A DNA stretch of 64,000 bases from Verrucomicrobiota bacterium (GTDB taxonomy: Bacteria > Chlamydiota > Chlamydiia > Chlamydiales > Rhabdochlamydiaceae): NCBI GenBank assembly GCA_018239715.1, contig JAFEGW010000015.1:1-64000 (forward strand), given 5' to 3'. Positions 49,199 through 57,906 of the stretch are shown piece by piece. Each line of letters begins with the position of its first letter. The stretch's first letter is position 1. The notes under the pieces were generated by a model that saw only the letters and a list, made by a program, of their open reading frames with translations, had not been told where the DNA came from and did not search any database. Both the position numbers and the translations under genes were made by a program.

Positions 49199-50445
49199 AT
49201 CTTCGGATGAAAAAGAAAGATAGTTTCCATTTCGGGCCTCGTCAGGCCGCCGTGCATGGCATAAAACTTCTGATCAAACCGATCTTTTTCATACCACCAG
49301 ATCGAATGGTTGCCATAAGGCAGAATCACGAGATTTCCCACTCTTTTTAAAAATTCTTTCGAGACTTTGGATCCAAAAAATCCTTCTTGAACAAGCTGGT
49401 CCGTTTCGCAGATGAGGGCTCTTTTCCCCAGTGTTTGGGTCAGAAGGATTTTTGCCTCATCCAGCTTGCCAGGCTCCACATGCAAAAAATAGTCCCGGCA
49501 AGAACCGGCGGGAGTGAGCAAGCGGCCATCGGCCCCCTTCTTGATCATCGACTCAAGTGCGGGGATTTCACGATTAAGAAAGATCGTCGTCGCAGGATCG
49601 ATTGGCGTCATTCCATGATCGGCAGTCAAAAGAGTCGCGACATTGAGATTCATCTGGCTGAGCCGCTCCCAAAAATCTTCCATGGCGTCAAAGCACTCAT
49701 CCAGGGCTTTTGCGAATTCTTTCGAGTCCATTCCATGATGATGCCCTGCCCCATCGATGTCTCCAAAGTAGACATAAAAAAGGCCGCCGCGCTCTACCAT
49801 CTTCAACACAGAAGAAAGGCTCTTAGAGAACCGGTCGTACCCTGTGACTTCAGATCCGCGGAACATCCAGTTAGAATAGATGGAAAAAGCGATATCTTTA
49901 GGTTGAAAAATATAAGAAGATATGCCCTCGCTTTGCAACTTTTGGAACAGCGTCTCATCAGGGAAGATTTTTTCGGGAGCGATGACCTTCTGCAAGGTTC
50001 CGCATTTTTTATCTCCTGCATAGGAATAAAGCAAAGGAGCAATCACTCGATCAAGCTGAGGCTCGTAGTAAAACCATTCATAAATACCCGTCTGCCCGAC
50101 TTCTGAGCCCGAACAGAGCGTCGTGATATGGGCGGCCGTCGTCGAGGGAAACTGCGAAGTGAGCTTGGAGACAATCCCTTGCCTAAAAAAACTCGAGAGA
50201 AAAGGGTACTTCGCATGGTATTTCTCTAAAAGATCCCAACCAAATCCATCGACGACAAAGAGCACCACGCTCTCATACGGCCCTTTCACCCAGCAATCCT
50301 GCGGCAAGCCTGCCGATTTTTTTCCGAAAAGATTGAGAATGGTCCCGGGTATTTTTGAAAAACAGTAACTCTCATACAGAGGGCGGCAAAACTCGGAAGA
50401 CCAGCCGGCCGCTTTGACAGCTTCTAAGGATTTCTCATTGATCAT
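49195..50445 (-). CDS. Alkaline-phosphatase-superfamily phosphodiesterase/nucleotide pyrophosphatase
   Basis: 416-residue cytosolic-looking enzyme. Metal and nucleophile motifs of the type I phosphodiesterase/PglZ-like group are in order: VVLFVVDGFGWDLLEKY, FPSTTAAHITTLCSGS with the nucleophilic Thr, YFGDIDGAGHHHG and LLTADHGMTPID, then FYAMHGGL. Removes phosphate esters or nucleotides; substrate unknown. ATG 50445 (MINEKSLEAV) is the likely start; the frame opens at 50517 inside the upstream gene. It overlaps its neighbours by 11 bp and 4 bp, so all three genes form one operon. Confidence 0.82.
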   Translation of the reverse strand: MINEKSLEAVKAAGWSSEFCRPLYESYCFSKIPGTILNLFGKKSAGLPQDCWVKGPYESVVLFVVDGFGWDLLEKYHAKYPFLSSFFRQGIVSKLTSQFPSTTAAHITTLCSGSEVGQTGIYEWFYYEPQLDRVIAPLLYSYAGDKKCGTLQKVIAPEKIFPDETLFQKLQSEGISSYIFQPKDIAFSIYSNWMFRGSEVTGYDRFSKSLSSVLKMVERGGLFYVYFGDIDGAGHHHGMDSKEFAKALDECFDAMEDFWERLSQMNLNVATLLTADHGMTPIDPATTIFLNREIPALESMIKKGADGRLLTPAGSCRDYFLHVEPGKLDEAKILLTQTLGKRALICETDQLVQEGFFGSKVSKEFLKRVGNLVILPYGNHSIWWYEKDRFDQKFYAMHGGLTRPEMETIFLFHPKI

Positions 50446-51364
50446 GAAAGAACCGTATAAGGTTTTCTGCAGCTTTGCGAGCCAGTAGCGTGCGGCATTC
50501 CGCTGTAGCAGATCCAATATGAGGAACGATCAGGCAATTCTTCAAATGGCAAAGCGGATGCGTAGGCAAAATGGGTTCCGGATCGGTCACATCCAAGGCC
50601 GCTCCACGGACAGCTCCCTCTTTCAAAGCCTCGACTAGATCATCTGTCCGGATGACAGCTCCTCTCGACATATTGATAATGACAGGTTTTTGCGCCATCT
50701 TTTGGAAGGCCGCTTTGTCAATCATGCCTTGGGTTTCTGTTGTTAAAGGAACATGGAGAGAGAGGAAATGAGACTTTTGATACAGCTCATCTAAAGAGAC
50801 TTGCTCGATCCTAGGATCCGCGAGGTCTAATTTCGAACGGGCAAAAACAAGCACTTTCATGCCAAAGCCGAGCGCCCGCTGAGCAACAGCTTTGCCAATT
50901 TTCCCAAATCCGATAATGCCAAAATATTTTCCGAAAAGTTCTTCTCCGAGAAGTAACGCGGGCTCCCATCCTTTCCAAAGGCCACGCTTGACGTAGCTTT
51001 CCGCTTCGCCGACTCTTCTGATTAGACTGAGTAAAATAGCAAATGTCATGTCAGCCGTGCTCTCTGTTGTCGCATCTGGAACATTAAAAACCGCTATCTT
51101 CCTTCCTTTTGCCACTGCGGTGTCTACATTGTCAAGCCCTGCTGCACAATTAGAAATGACTTTAAGCCTTGTCGCCTGCTCCAAAACCTCCCTGTCCAAT
51201 CGATCAGGAATTGTCGATAAAATCCCATCAAATTCTCGGACAACTCTCTTGAGTTTTTCACGAGAAAGAGGCTGATCCAGGGGGTTTTCTTCGACTTCAA
51301 AGTGTGCGCTTAAAAGCTCTTTGGCAATCGGCATGAGCTGCCGCGTGATAAAGATTTTATTCAT
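50435..51364 (-). CDS. D-isomer-specific 2-hydroxyacid dehydrogenase
   Basis: 309-residue NAD(P)-dependent dehydrogenase of the glyoxylate/hydroxypyruvate reductase type. Substrate domain LKVISNCAAGLDNVD; Rossmann motif YFGIIGFGKIGKAVAQRA; the Arg-bearing INMSRGAVIRTDDL; the Glu in ALDVTDPEPI; and the catalytic His in LIVPHIGSATAECR. All catalytic residues are kept. First gene of the minus-strand operon with the phosphodiesterase and beta-lactamase-like genes. Confidence 0.92.
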   Translation of the reverse strand: MNKIFITRQLMPIAKELLSAHFEVEENPLDQPLSREKLKRVVREFDGILSTIPDRLDREVLEQATRLKVISNCAAGLDNVDTAVAKGRKIAVFNVPDATTESTADMTFAILLSLIRRVGEAESYVKRGLWKGWEPALLLGEELFGKYFGIIGFGKIGKAVAQRALGFGMKVLVFARSKLDLADPRIEQVSLDELYQKSHFLSLHVPLTTETQGMIDKAAFQKMAQKPVIINMSRGAVIRTDDLVEALKEGAVRGAALDVTDPEPILPTHPLCHLKNCLIVPHIGSATAECRTLLARKAAENLIRFFHDQ

Positions 51365-51420
51365 TTTTCTCTCTGATTTTGATGTAATTATATCTTAAAA
51401 TTTGTCATTATAGTTCGCTT

Positions 51421-52833
51421 ATGAATAAAAAAACCATCACGGTGTTTACACTGGCCATGATTAATTTGGCCGCGATTGGGAGTGTGAAAAATTGGCCGAC
51501 GATCGCTGAGTACGGCTTCTCCTCCATATTTTATTATTTACTTGCCGCCTTGATCTTCTTTATTCCGACAGCGCTGGTTTCAGCCGAGCTCGCCACCGGC
51601 TGGCCTAAAATCGGGGGCATATTCGTCTGGGTCAAAGAAGCATTCGGCCAGCGATGGGGATTTCTCGCCATCTGGCTCCTCTGGATTGAAAATGTCATCT
51701 GGTATCCGACCATGCTAAGCTTTATTGCTGCCACTGTCGCCTACATTTTCAACCCTGCATTAGCTTCTAATAAAACCTATCTTCTCCTCAGCTCGTTATC
51801 GGCTTTTTGGATCATGACCCTCATCAACTTCAAAGGCATGAAAATCTCTGGTTGGATTAGCTCTTTCGGCATGATCTTCGGGACCTTTCTCCCCGCTGCT
51901 GTGATCATCGGCCTCGGTTTTCTTTGGTATTTTTCGGGATCCCCTCTGCAAATAGATTTTAATCTGGAGAGCTTTGTCCCCAATCTCTCCAGTCCGGAAC
52001 AGCTGGTGATTTTCACGGGTATTCTCCTCTCGTTCTGCGGAATGGAAATGTCAGCCATCCATGCGCGCGATGTTCAAAATCCCCAGCGAAATTACCCTCG
52101 CGCGATCCTGCTCTCGGTCCTCTTGATCTTAGGCTTAACCATTCTCGGCGTCCTGGCCATCGCTGCCGTCATCCCTCAAAATGAAATCAGCCTAACCGCC
52201 GGATCGATGCAGGCCTTTGCCTCATTCGTGAGCGCCTACAACTGGGGCTGGCTCGTCCCCTTCATGGCCTTTCTGGTCGTGATCGGAGCCCTAGCATCAC
52301 TGAGCACCTGGATTGTCGGCCCTAGCCGAGGACTCTTAGCTGCTGCTCAGCACGGCGACCTGCCTCCTTACTTCCGCAAGCTCAATAAAGACGGCATGCC
52401 GCTCCGTCTCCTTGTCCTCCAAGGCCTGATCGTGACGGGTCTTAGTTTTATGTTCCTGCTGATGCCGACCGTCAACAGCGCCTACTGGATTTTGACCGTC
52501 ATGGTCGCTCAGGTCTATCTCGTGATGTACATTTTGATGTTCCTCGCCGCGATCCGACTTCGGTATAAAAGACCTGGCGTCGTCCGCGCTTACCAAATCC
52601 CCGGCGGAAAAGCCGGCATGTGGATAGTGGCAGGTCTAGGAATTGCCAGTTCGTTTTTTACCTTGATTATTGGATTTTTCCCGCCCGCTCAGTTCCCCAC
52701 CGGAAACGTCACTTTCTACGTCGCATTCCTGATCATTGGCATGCTTATCTTTTGCTCAGCCCCTGCTTTGATCTTGCGGTTTAAAAAGCCTTCTTGGTCT
52801 TTAAAACTGGAACATGAGACAGGCGATGAATGA
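51421..52833 (+). CDS. APC-family amino acid permease (glutamate/GABA antiporter-like)
   Basis: 470-residue, 12-helix amino acid exchanger. The family start MINLAAIGSVKNWPTIAEYG has a variant of the substrate-binding GSxxNxP-type loop; IGGIFVWVKEAFGQRWGFLA and LASLSTWIVGPSRGLLAAA are APC/GadC-type blocks. Related to chlamydial XasA/GadC-like carriers. It likely exchanges host amino acids for internal ones. The methyltransferase gene starts 8 bp before its stop. Confidence 0.86.
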   Translation: MNKKTITVFTLAMINLAAIGSVKNWPTIAEYGFSSIFYYLLAALIFFIPTALVSAELATGWPKIGGIFVWVKEAFGQRWGFLAIWLLWIENVIWYPTMLSFIAATVAYIFNPALASNKTYLLLSSLSAFWIMTLINFKGMKISGWISSFGMIFGTFLPAAVIIGLGFLWYFSGSPLQIDFNLESFVPNLSSPEQLVIFTGILLSFCGMEMSAIHARDVQNPQRNYPRAILLSVLLILGLTILGVLAIAAVIPQNEISLTAGSMQAFASFVSAYNWGWLVPFMAFLVVIGALASLSTWIVGPSRGLLAAAQHGDLPPYFRKLNKDGMPLRLLVLQGLIVTGLSFMFLLMPTVNSAYWILTVMVAQVYLVMYILMFLAAIRLRYKRPGVVRAYQIPGGKAGMWIVAGLGIASSFFTLIIGFFPPAQFPTGNVTFYVAFLIIGMLIFCSAPALILRFKKPSWSLKLEHETGDE

Positions 52834-53569
52834 GACATCTTGGGAATCCTCCCATAAATGGTACGACTCTATTGTCGGAGAAAAAGGGCACTACTACCAT
52901 GAGCACGTCGTGCTCCCTAGCACCCTCAAACTTCTGGCTCTAAAACAGGGCGATGCCGTTTTAGACCTGGGCTGCGGCCAAGGGGTCCTGAGCCGGCATC
53001 TTCCTGTTGATGTCGACTACACAGGGATTGATGCCTCCCCTTCCCTTATCCAGCAAGCGAAAAAACGTTCGAAAAAATCCTTCCATGTCGCCGATATCAC
53101 CAAACCTCTTCATCTCAACCTCCCACCTTTTTCCCATGCTACGCTGATCTTAGTGATACAAAACCTAGAAGATCATAAAAAAGCTATAGAAAACGCCTTC
53201 CGCTTCTTAAAACCCGGCGGCAAACTCCTCATTGTCATGAATCATCCGTGCTTTCGCATCGCCCGCCAATCGTCCTGGGGAGTCGATGAGCCAAAAAAGC
53301 TGCAATACCGCCGCCTCGATCTCTACATGTCTTCGCTCAAAATCCCCATCCAAACTAAGCCTAGCGCCGGAGAAAAATCAGAAACGACATGGTCGTTCCA
53401 TCATCCGCTGTCGACGTATTTCCAGGCCTTGGCTAAAACAGGATTTTTAGTGGCAACTCTCGAAGAATGGGTCTCGGACAAGAAAAGCACAGGACCTAAA
53501 GCTCGCATGGAAAATCGCAGCCGGGAAGAATTCCCTCTGTTCCTAGCACTTCTGGCTGTCAAAAAATAA
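52826..53569 (+). CDS. SAM-dependent class I methyltransferase
   Basis: 247-residue methyltransferase. The SAM motif AVLDLGCGQGVLSRHLP near residue 44, YTGIDASPSLIQQAKK, LILVIQNLEDHKKAIENAFR and FLKPGGKLLIVMNHPCFRI are in order and intact. The last motif with HPCFR and the C-terminal STYFQALAKTGFLV are typical of small-molecule methyltransferases. Translationally coupled to the APC permease. Substrate unknown. Confidence 0.85.
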   Translation: MNETSWESSHKWYDSIVGEKGHYYHEHVVLPSTLKLLALKQGDAVLDLGCGQGVLSRHLPVDVDYTGIDASPSLIQQAKKRSKKSFHVADITKPLHLNLPPFSHATLILVIQNLEDHKKAIENAFRFLKPGGKLLIVMNHPCFRIARQSSWGVDEPKKLQYRRLDLYMSSLKIPIQTKPSAGEKSETTWSFHHPLSTYFQALAKTGFLVATLEEWVSDKKSTGPKARMENRSREEFPLFLALLAVKK

Positions 53570-53767
53570 GCAGTTTAATAGTCGAGTGTTTGGATCGTTT
53601 CTCCTGTCTCTGTTAGTTTTTAGCGAAACCAATGCCCTGAGCTTTCGCCAGTAAGGGAGCCCAATTTGATAGAAGTACAAAGTTTTTGTTGCTGAGAAAA
53701 TTTTAGCTCAAAAACTTCTCTTTAAGCTATCCTTGTTTCAAAAAAATTCCCTTTAAAGGAGGAAACT

Positions 53768-56700
53768 ATGGTTCCAGCCCCGCCGCCTTCCAGCTCACAA
53801 CCCTTTCCTCCTCATCTAAAATCCCACCATCCCAATCCTCAAACCCCCTGGAACTTCAGCGAGCCCCTGTTTAAACGGGTCCAAAACTACACCTCCGATA
53901 AATCGTTTAAACTCTGTGAAGTGTTGAACACAGATGCTGAGCTCAACTTTATTTTGAAATACTTCGAACACCAAAAACCCCCCGGCTATAGCATTAAACG
54001 TGTCGTCTGCATTCATAATCCTGAGCATACTCAAATGTTTGAAAGCACCCTCAAAAATATGGAACGCGAAGCGAGCAATCCCGTCTTTGCCCCCAAAGGC
54101 AAAGACGAAGAACCCAAAGCCGATCGTGCCCGGGTTCTTTCCCGCTGGGAATTTCAAATTTCTCAATTTTCTCCTGTCGAGATCAAAAGCCTGTCTTCTC
54201 GAGGAAACGACACCTGCACCAAAGCCAAAGTTCTCCCACTATGGCATGGGAGTACCAAGGAAATTTGTCAATCGATCTGTTGGTCTGGCTTTACCTCTTT
54301 TGGAAAGCACCATTACTTTGACGAAAATGCCAGCAAAGGAAACACCAAAAGCACCGATAAAGGGTATTTTGGAGCCGGCATTTATTTTACCAATAGTGCT
54401 CAATATGCCACGATGTACAGCTCAGGAGGTCATCTCCTGTTAGTTTGGGTCTCCATGCGAGAGCCTTACCCTGTCGTCAATGACAAACCCCATCCTCAGA
54501 AGGGGAGTGACATGCTCAAGCTCGAAGGCAGGATGCACTACCAAAACTACAATGCTCATTTCATTCCCGTCGCTTCCATTCGCCCTCAGGATCCTAAATG
54601 TTTAGAGTATTATCCGTGCTATAAAGACCAACAACCTGCGTGGGATGAGTTTGTGGTGTTCGAAAAAGCTCAAGCCCTTCCTAGGTTTTGGATTGAGCTA
54701 GGAACGGACTTTCCAAAAGTAGTACTCAGCGACATAGGAACTGTCGGAGAGCTGCTCACGCTTCTCCTGACCCTTCTCAACAAACCCGAAGTTCAACAAC
54801 ACCCCGATCTAGTCCAAAAATTCCAAGCCAAAGCCGACCTCATGCGCGATCAAGCCGAAACCAACCCCTTAGGAGTCGAAGACCAAAGCTTTTTAAAACT
54901 GGCCAAAAGACTCCTTCCTGAAGGAGAAAAGCTCAACGCTGCCACCGTAAACATGCTCATCCGAGCAGGCTCCACTCCTCCGAGGAGTCCCTTATTAGCA
55001 GCTGCAGCCAAAGCCCCCATTCCTTCCGCTGCAGCTGCTGTAAAAACTCCTGCCCCAAGCTTCTCCGTCGCTTCCTTAGTTCCAGCGCTTCCGCCTGTTC
55101 CTGGGGCAGTTTCCGCGGTTCCGAAGGCCTTTGCCAACCCCCTTCTTCCTGCGATCGCCTTTGGGAAAGAACTGTGGGCAAAATATCTTGGCGATGTGGG
55201 AGAAGAGCCGCCTTTACCTTCAGATATTGCTAAAATCCTGCAAGGCCCCTGTCCGTTCAATCCCGGGAGAAGAGTCGAGGAGACGCACCTCTTGACGCTG
55301 ATCCCTAAAACTGTGAATGGAAAGCCTCTAACGCTCAACTTTCTCGAAGAGCTGGTGAAGCACCCAAGAAAAGGCTCAGCAACGAGGTATAGATACTATT
55401 TGAATGAGATTAAGAATGAACATGGAAATACCACCTCTGCCTCCTCATACTGGGTCTTGTTTACCAAGGATGTGATCCCTGAAGGCCAAAACAAAAGCTA
55501 TAACACCCAAGTTCAGCTGTTAAAAGAACAAAGCCAAAAAGCCAAGGTCGTGTATGAAGTACCACAACTCCTAGAGGCAGTGACCAGCATCTTGATGGAG
55601 TACCTGCGCACTGGAAAGCGGCTGTATAGTGATAATCCTTGGACGTTTACACGCTGCCAGGAATTGGTCTCTACCCGTCCTACCTGGTCATTGGTTGTTG
55701 GGGGCTTTGCTGCGGACGGCCTCATCGTCCGCGAACTCGACTTCTCCGGACTTGGGGGTGTACGGAAGTTCAATGACCAAGGAATGACTCAAGATTATAT
55801 AGAAGAAACAATAGCAACAGTAATAGCAAATATGCAATTGAAAGCAGGAGCAACATCTACTGTAATTCCTACGAATGCTGCTCGTGTGAAAACCTCTCCT
55901 CTACCTTCGTTAGAGGCAACATCCCTAGAAGTATTTTCAAGGTTTAAAAAAGCCGCTGAGCAGGGGGATGCTCAGGCGCAATATAGCTTAGGACTTTGCT
56001 ACGCAAATGGCCAGGGAGTGGCTCAGGATTACAAAGAAGCTGTGAAATGGTATCATAAAGCAGCTGAGCAAGGTTATGCTTATGCTCAACACAACTTAGG
56101 AGTATGCTATGGAAATGGCCAAGGAGTGGCTAAGGACCACCAAGAGGCAGCCAAGTGGTTTCAAAAAGCGGCTGAAAAAGGCAATGCTACTGCTCAATAC
56201 AACCTAGGACTTTGCTACGCAAATGACCGAGGAGTAGCCAAAGATTACAAAAAAGCCGCAGAGTGGTATCGAAAAGCCGCTGATCAAGGCCACGCTGCTG
56301 CTCAGTCCAACTTGGGGGTTTGCTATGACAATGGCCGAGGAGTGGCTAACGATGAAAAAGAGGCTGCCAAGTGGTATCAAAAAGCGGCTGATCAAGGCCT
56401 TGCTAAGGCTCAACACAATTTAGGAGTTTGCTACGAAAAGGGCCGAGGAGTGGATAAGGATGAAAAAGAGGCTGTCAAGTGGTATCGAAAAGCCGCTGAT
56501 CAAGGCCATGCTGCTGCTCAATTCGTCTTAGGAGTATGCTATGCAGATGGTCAAGGAGTGGATAAGGACCTAAAACAAGCCGTGAAATGGTATCAAAAAG
56601 CGGCTGATCAAGGCGGTGCTGATGCTCAATTCGCCTTAGGAGTTTGCTACGAAAAGGGCCGAGGAGTGGATAAGGATGAAAAAGAGGCAGCCAAGTGGTA

Positions 56701-57094
56701 TCAAAAAGCGGCTGATCAAGGGGATGCTGATGCTCAATTCGCCTTAGGAGTTTGCTACGAAAAGGGCCGAGGAGTGGATAAGGATGAAAAAGAGGCAGCC
56801 AAGTGGTATCAAAAAGCGGCTGATCAAGGGGATGCTTATGCTCAGTTCAATTTGGGGAATTGCTATGCCAATGGCCAAGGAGTGGTAAAGGACGAAAAAG
56901 AGGCAGTTAAGTGGTATCAAAAAGCGGCGGATCAAGGCCTTGCTAAGGCTCAGGTCAACTTAGGAGTTTGCTATGAAAATGGCCGAGGAGTGGCTAAGGA
57001 CGAAAAAGAGGCTGTCAAGTGGATTCAAAAAGCTGCAGCTCAGGGCAACCAGCAAGCTCAAGAAGCTTTGAGTAAGCTTAAAACTTCAGTTTAA
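53768..57094 (+). CDS. PARP-type ADP-ribosyltransferase with unnamed central domain and ten Sel1 repeats
   Basis: 1108-residue eukaryote-like protein. Residues 1-320 form a PARP catalytic domain: LPLWHGS with His160, GYFGAGIYFTNSAQYA with Tyr206, and WDEFVVFEKAQALPRFW with Glu294, giving an intact H-Y-E triad, so poly- or mono-ADP-ribosylation is plausible. A helical region and a Pro/Ala-rich linker lead to a second domain, about 465-670, with ETHLLTLIPKTVNGKPLTL and NPWTFTRCQELV, which I cannot name. Residues 724-1108 hold ten 36-residue Sel1 repeats. A strong AAAGGAGG precedes the ATG. No signal peptide; likely a secreted effector, inferred from eukaryote-like modules. Confidence 0.88.
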   Translation: MVPAPPPSSSQPFPPHLKSHHPNPQTPWNFSEPLFKRVQNYTSDKSFKLCEVLNTDAELNFILKYFEHQKPPGYSIKRVVCIHNPEHTQMFESTLKNMEREASNPVFAPKGKDEEPKADRARVLSRWEFQISQFSPVEIKSLSSRGNDTCTKAKVLPLWHGSTKEICQSICWSGFTSFGKHHYFDENASKGNTKSTDKGYFGAGIYFTNSAQYATMYSSGGHLLLVWVSMREPYPVVNDKPHPQKGSDMLKLEGRMHYQNYNAHFIPVASIRPQDPKCLEYYPCYKDQQPAWDEFVVFEKAQALPRFWIELGTDFPKVVLSDIGTVGELLTLLLTLLNKPEVQQHPDLVQKFQAKADLMRDQAETNPLGVEDQSFLKLAKRLLPEGEKLNAATVNMLIRAGSTPPRSPLLAAAAKAPIPSAAAAVKTPAPSFSVASLVPALPPVPGAVSAVPKAFANPLLPAIAFGKELWAKYLGDVGEEPPLPSDIAKILQGPCPFNPGRRVEETHLLTLIPKTVNGKPLTLNFLEELVKHPRKGSATRYRYYLNEIKNEHGNTTSASSYWVLFTKDVIPEGQNKSYNTQVQLLKEQSQKAKVVYEVPQLLEAVTSILMEYLRTGKRLYSDNPWTFTRCQELVSTRPTWSLVVGGFAADGLIVRELDFSGLGGVRKFNDQGMTQDYIEETIATVIANMQLKAGATSTVIPTNAARVKTSPLPSLEATSLEVFSRFKKAAEQGDAQAQYSLGLCYANGQGVAQDYKEAVKWYHKAAEQGYAYAQHNLGVCYGNGQGVAKDHQEAAKWFQKAAEKGNATAQYNLGLCYANDRGVAKDYKKAAEWYRKAADQGHAAAQSNLGVCYDNGRGVANDEKEAAKWYQKAADQGLAKAQHNLGVCYEKGRGVDKDEKEAVKWYRKAADQGHAAAQFVLGVCYADGQGVDKDLKQAVKWYQKAADQGGADAQFALGVCYEKGRGVDKDEKEAAKWYQKAADQGDADAQFALGVCYEKGRGVDKDEKEAAKWYQKAADQGDAYAQFNLGNCYANGQGVVKDEKEAVKWYQKAADQGLAKAQVNLGVCYENGRGVAKDEKEAVKWIQKAAAQGNQQAQEALSKLKTSV
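55960..57075 (+). repeat. Array of 108-bp tandem repeats coding for Sel1 units
   Basis: Ten units of 108 bp (36 residues each: AAxQGxAxAQxxLGVCYxxG then GVxKDxKEAxKWYQK). Units seven and eight (about 56627-56842) are almost identical at the DNA level, showing recent duplication. Copy number can change by slippage or unequal recombination without breaking the frame. Confidence 0.9.
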
Positions 57095-57261
57095 ACTAAG
57101 ATATACAAACTTACATCGCTCATCAAAGTAGATGAGTTAACTCATAAAAAGCCTTTATTTCAGAGATTCTAATTTCCTAGACTGTTCCCAAGCAATCCTT
57201 CTTTTGATCAAGAAGGAATTACAAAGATCGTACTGTGTCTTAGACAAGAGATATGATCGCT

Positions 57262-57515
57262 AAAAGCGTAGATGACGACTATAAAGAAGAATTTCAGCTG
57301 TTAAAAGAGCAGTGTCAAAAGCCCAGGTGGAGTACGAAGCACCTCAACTTTTAGAGGCAACGACCAGCATCTTGATGGAGTATTGCACACCGTAAAGCGA
57401 CTGTATAGCGGAAACATTTGGTGCCGGGAGAGGGTCTCAATGTCACTAATTCTACTCCAAAGACGGCAACCTTACAACCTACGGACTGGTGGGTCTGAGG
57501 AAGTTCTAATTGATA
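57262..57515 (+). pseudogene. Relic of the ETHLL-domain gene family
   Basis: About 250 bp that match the part of the first PARP gene near codons 583-668: QLLKEQCQK, a frameshift, YEAPQLLEATTSILMEY, another break, and GLVGLRKF. Stops and frameshifts break it up, so it is a dead copy. The remaining intergenic sequence from 57095 to 57906 shows no other gene. Confidence 0.7.
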
Positions 57516-57906
57516 ACGGTCATTAAACTGTTTGGCTTGGAAATGGCCATTGGGGGGATTTTGGACATGATGACCCTGGAGCCCTAAGAATAGAAAGGGC
57601 AAATTTCCGAACTTAAGCTTGCCATTCTGTTCGCAAGCACAAGTTTGGAGTCCTGACATTTGTAAGCGTTTTTAAAGTAAATCACGATCATTTATGTTTC
57701 GTGAATTTTTAAAGCCATCATTTCGGTCAATCTGCGAGTATTGTTAGCATTCGGGCTCAATCTGAAGTTCCCAAAGTTCACACTAAGTCAAAAACTGCCG
57801 CGAGCTCGATACCATGATTTTTCTTTGGGAATGCTAAGCAGGAAAAAAAACTATATTTAAATATTTACCCTACCTACAATCGAATTACTCAAAGAAGGAG
57901 GCAATC

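Noticed and set aside
49387-50106. 239-codon frame antisense to the phosphodiesterase
   Set aside because: Opposite strand has complete metal-binding motifs; this frame has none.
55960-57075. 108-bp direct repeats as a CRISPR array
   Set aside because: The units are contiguous, without spacers, and code in frame for Sel1 repeats.
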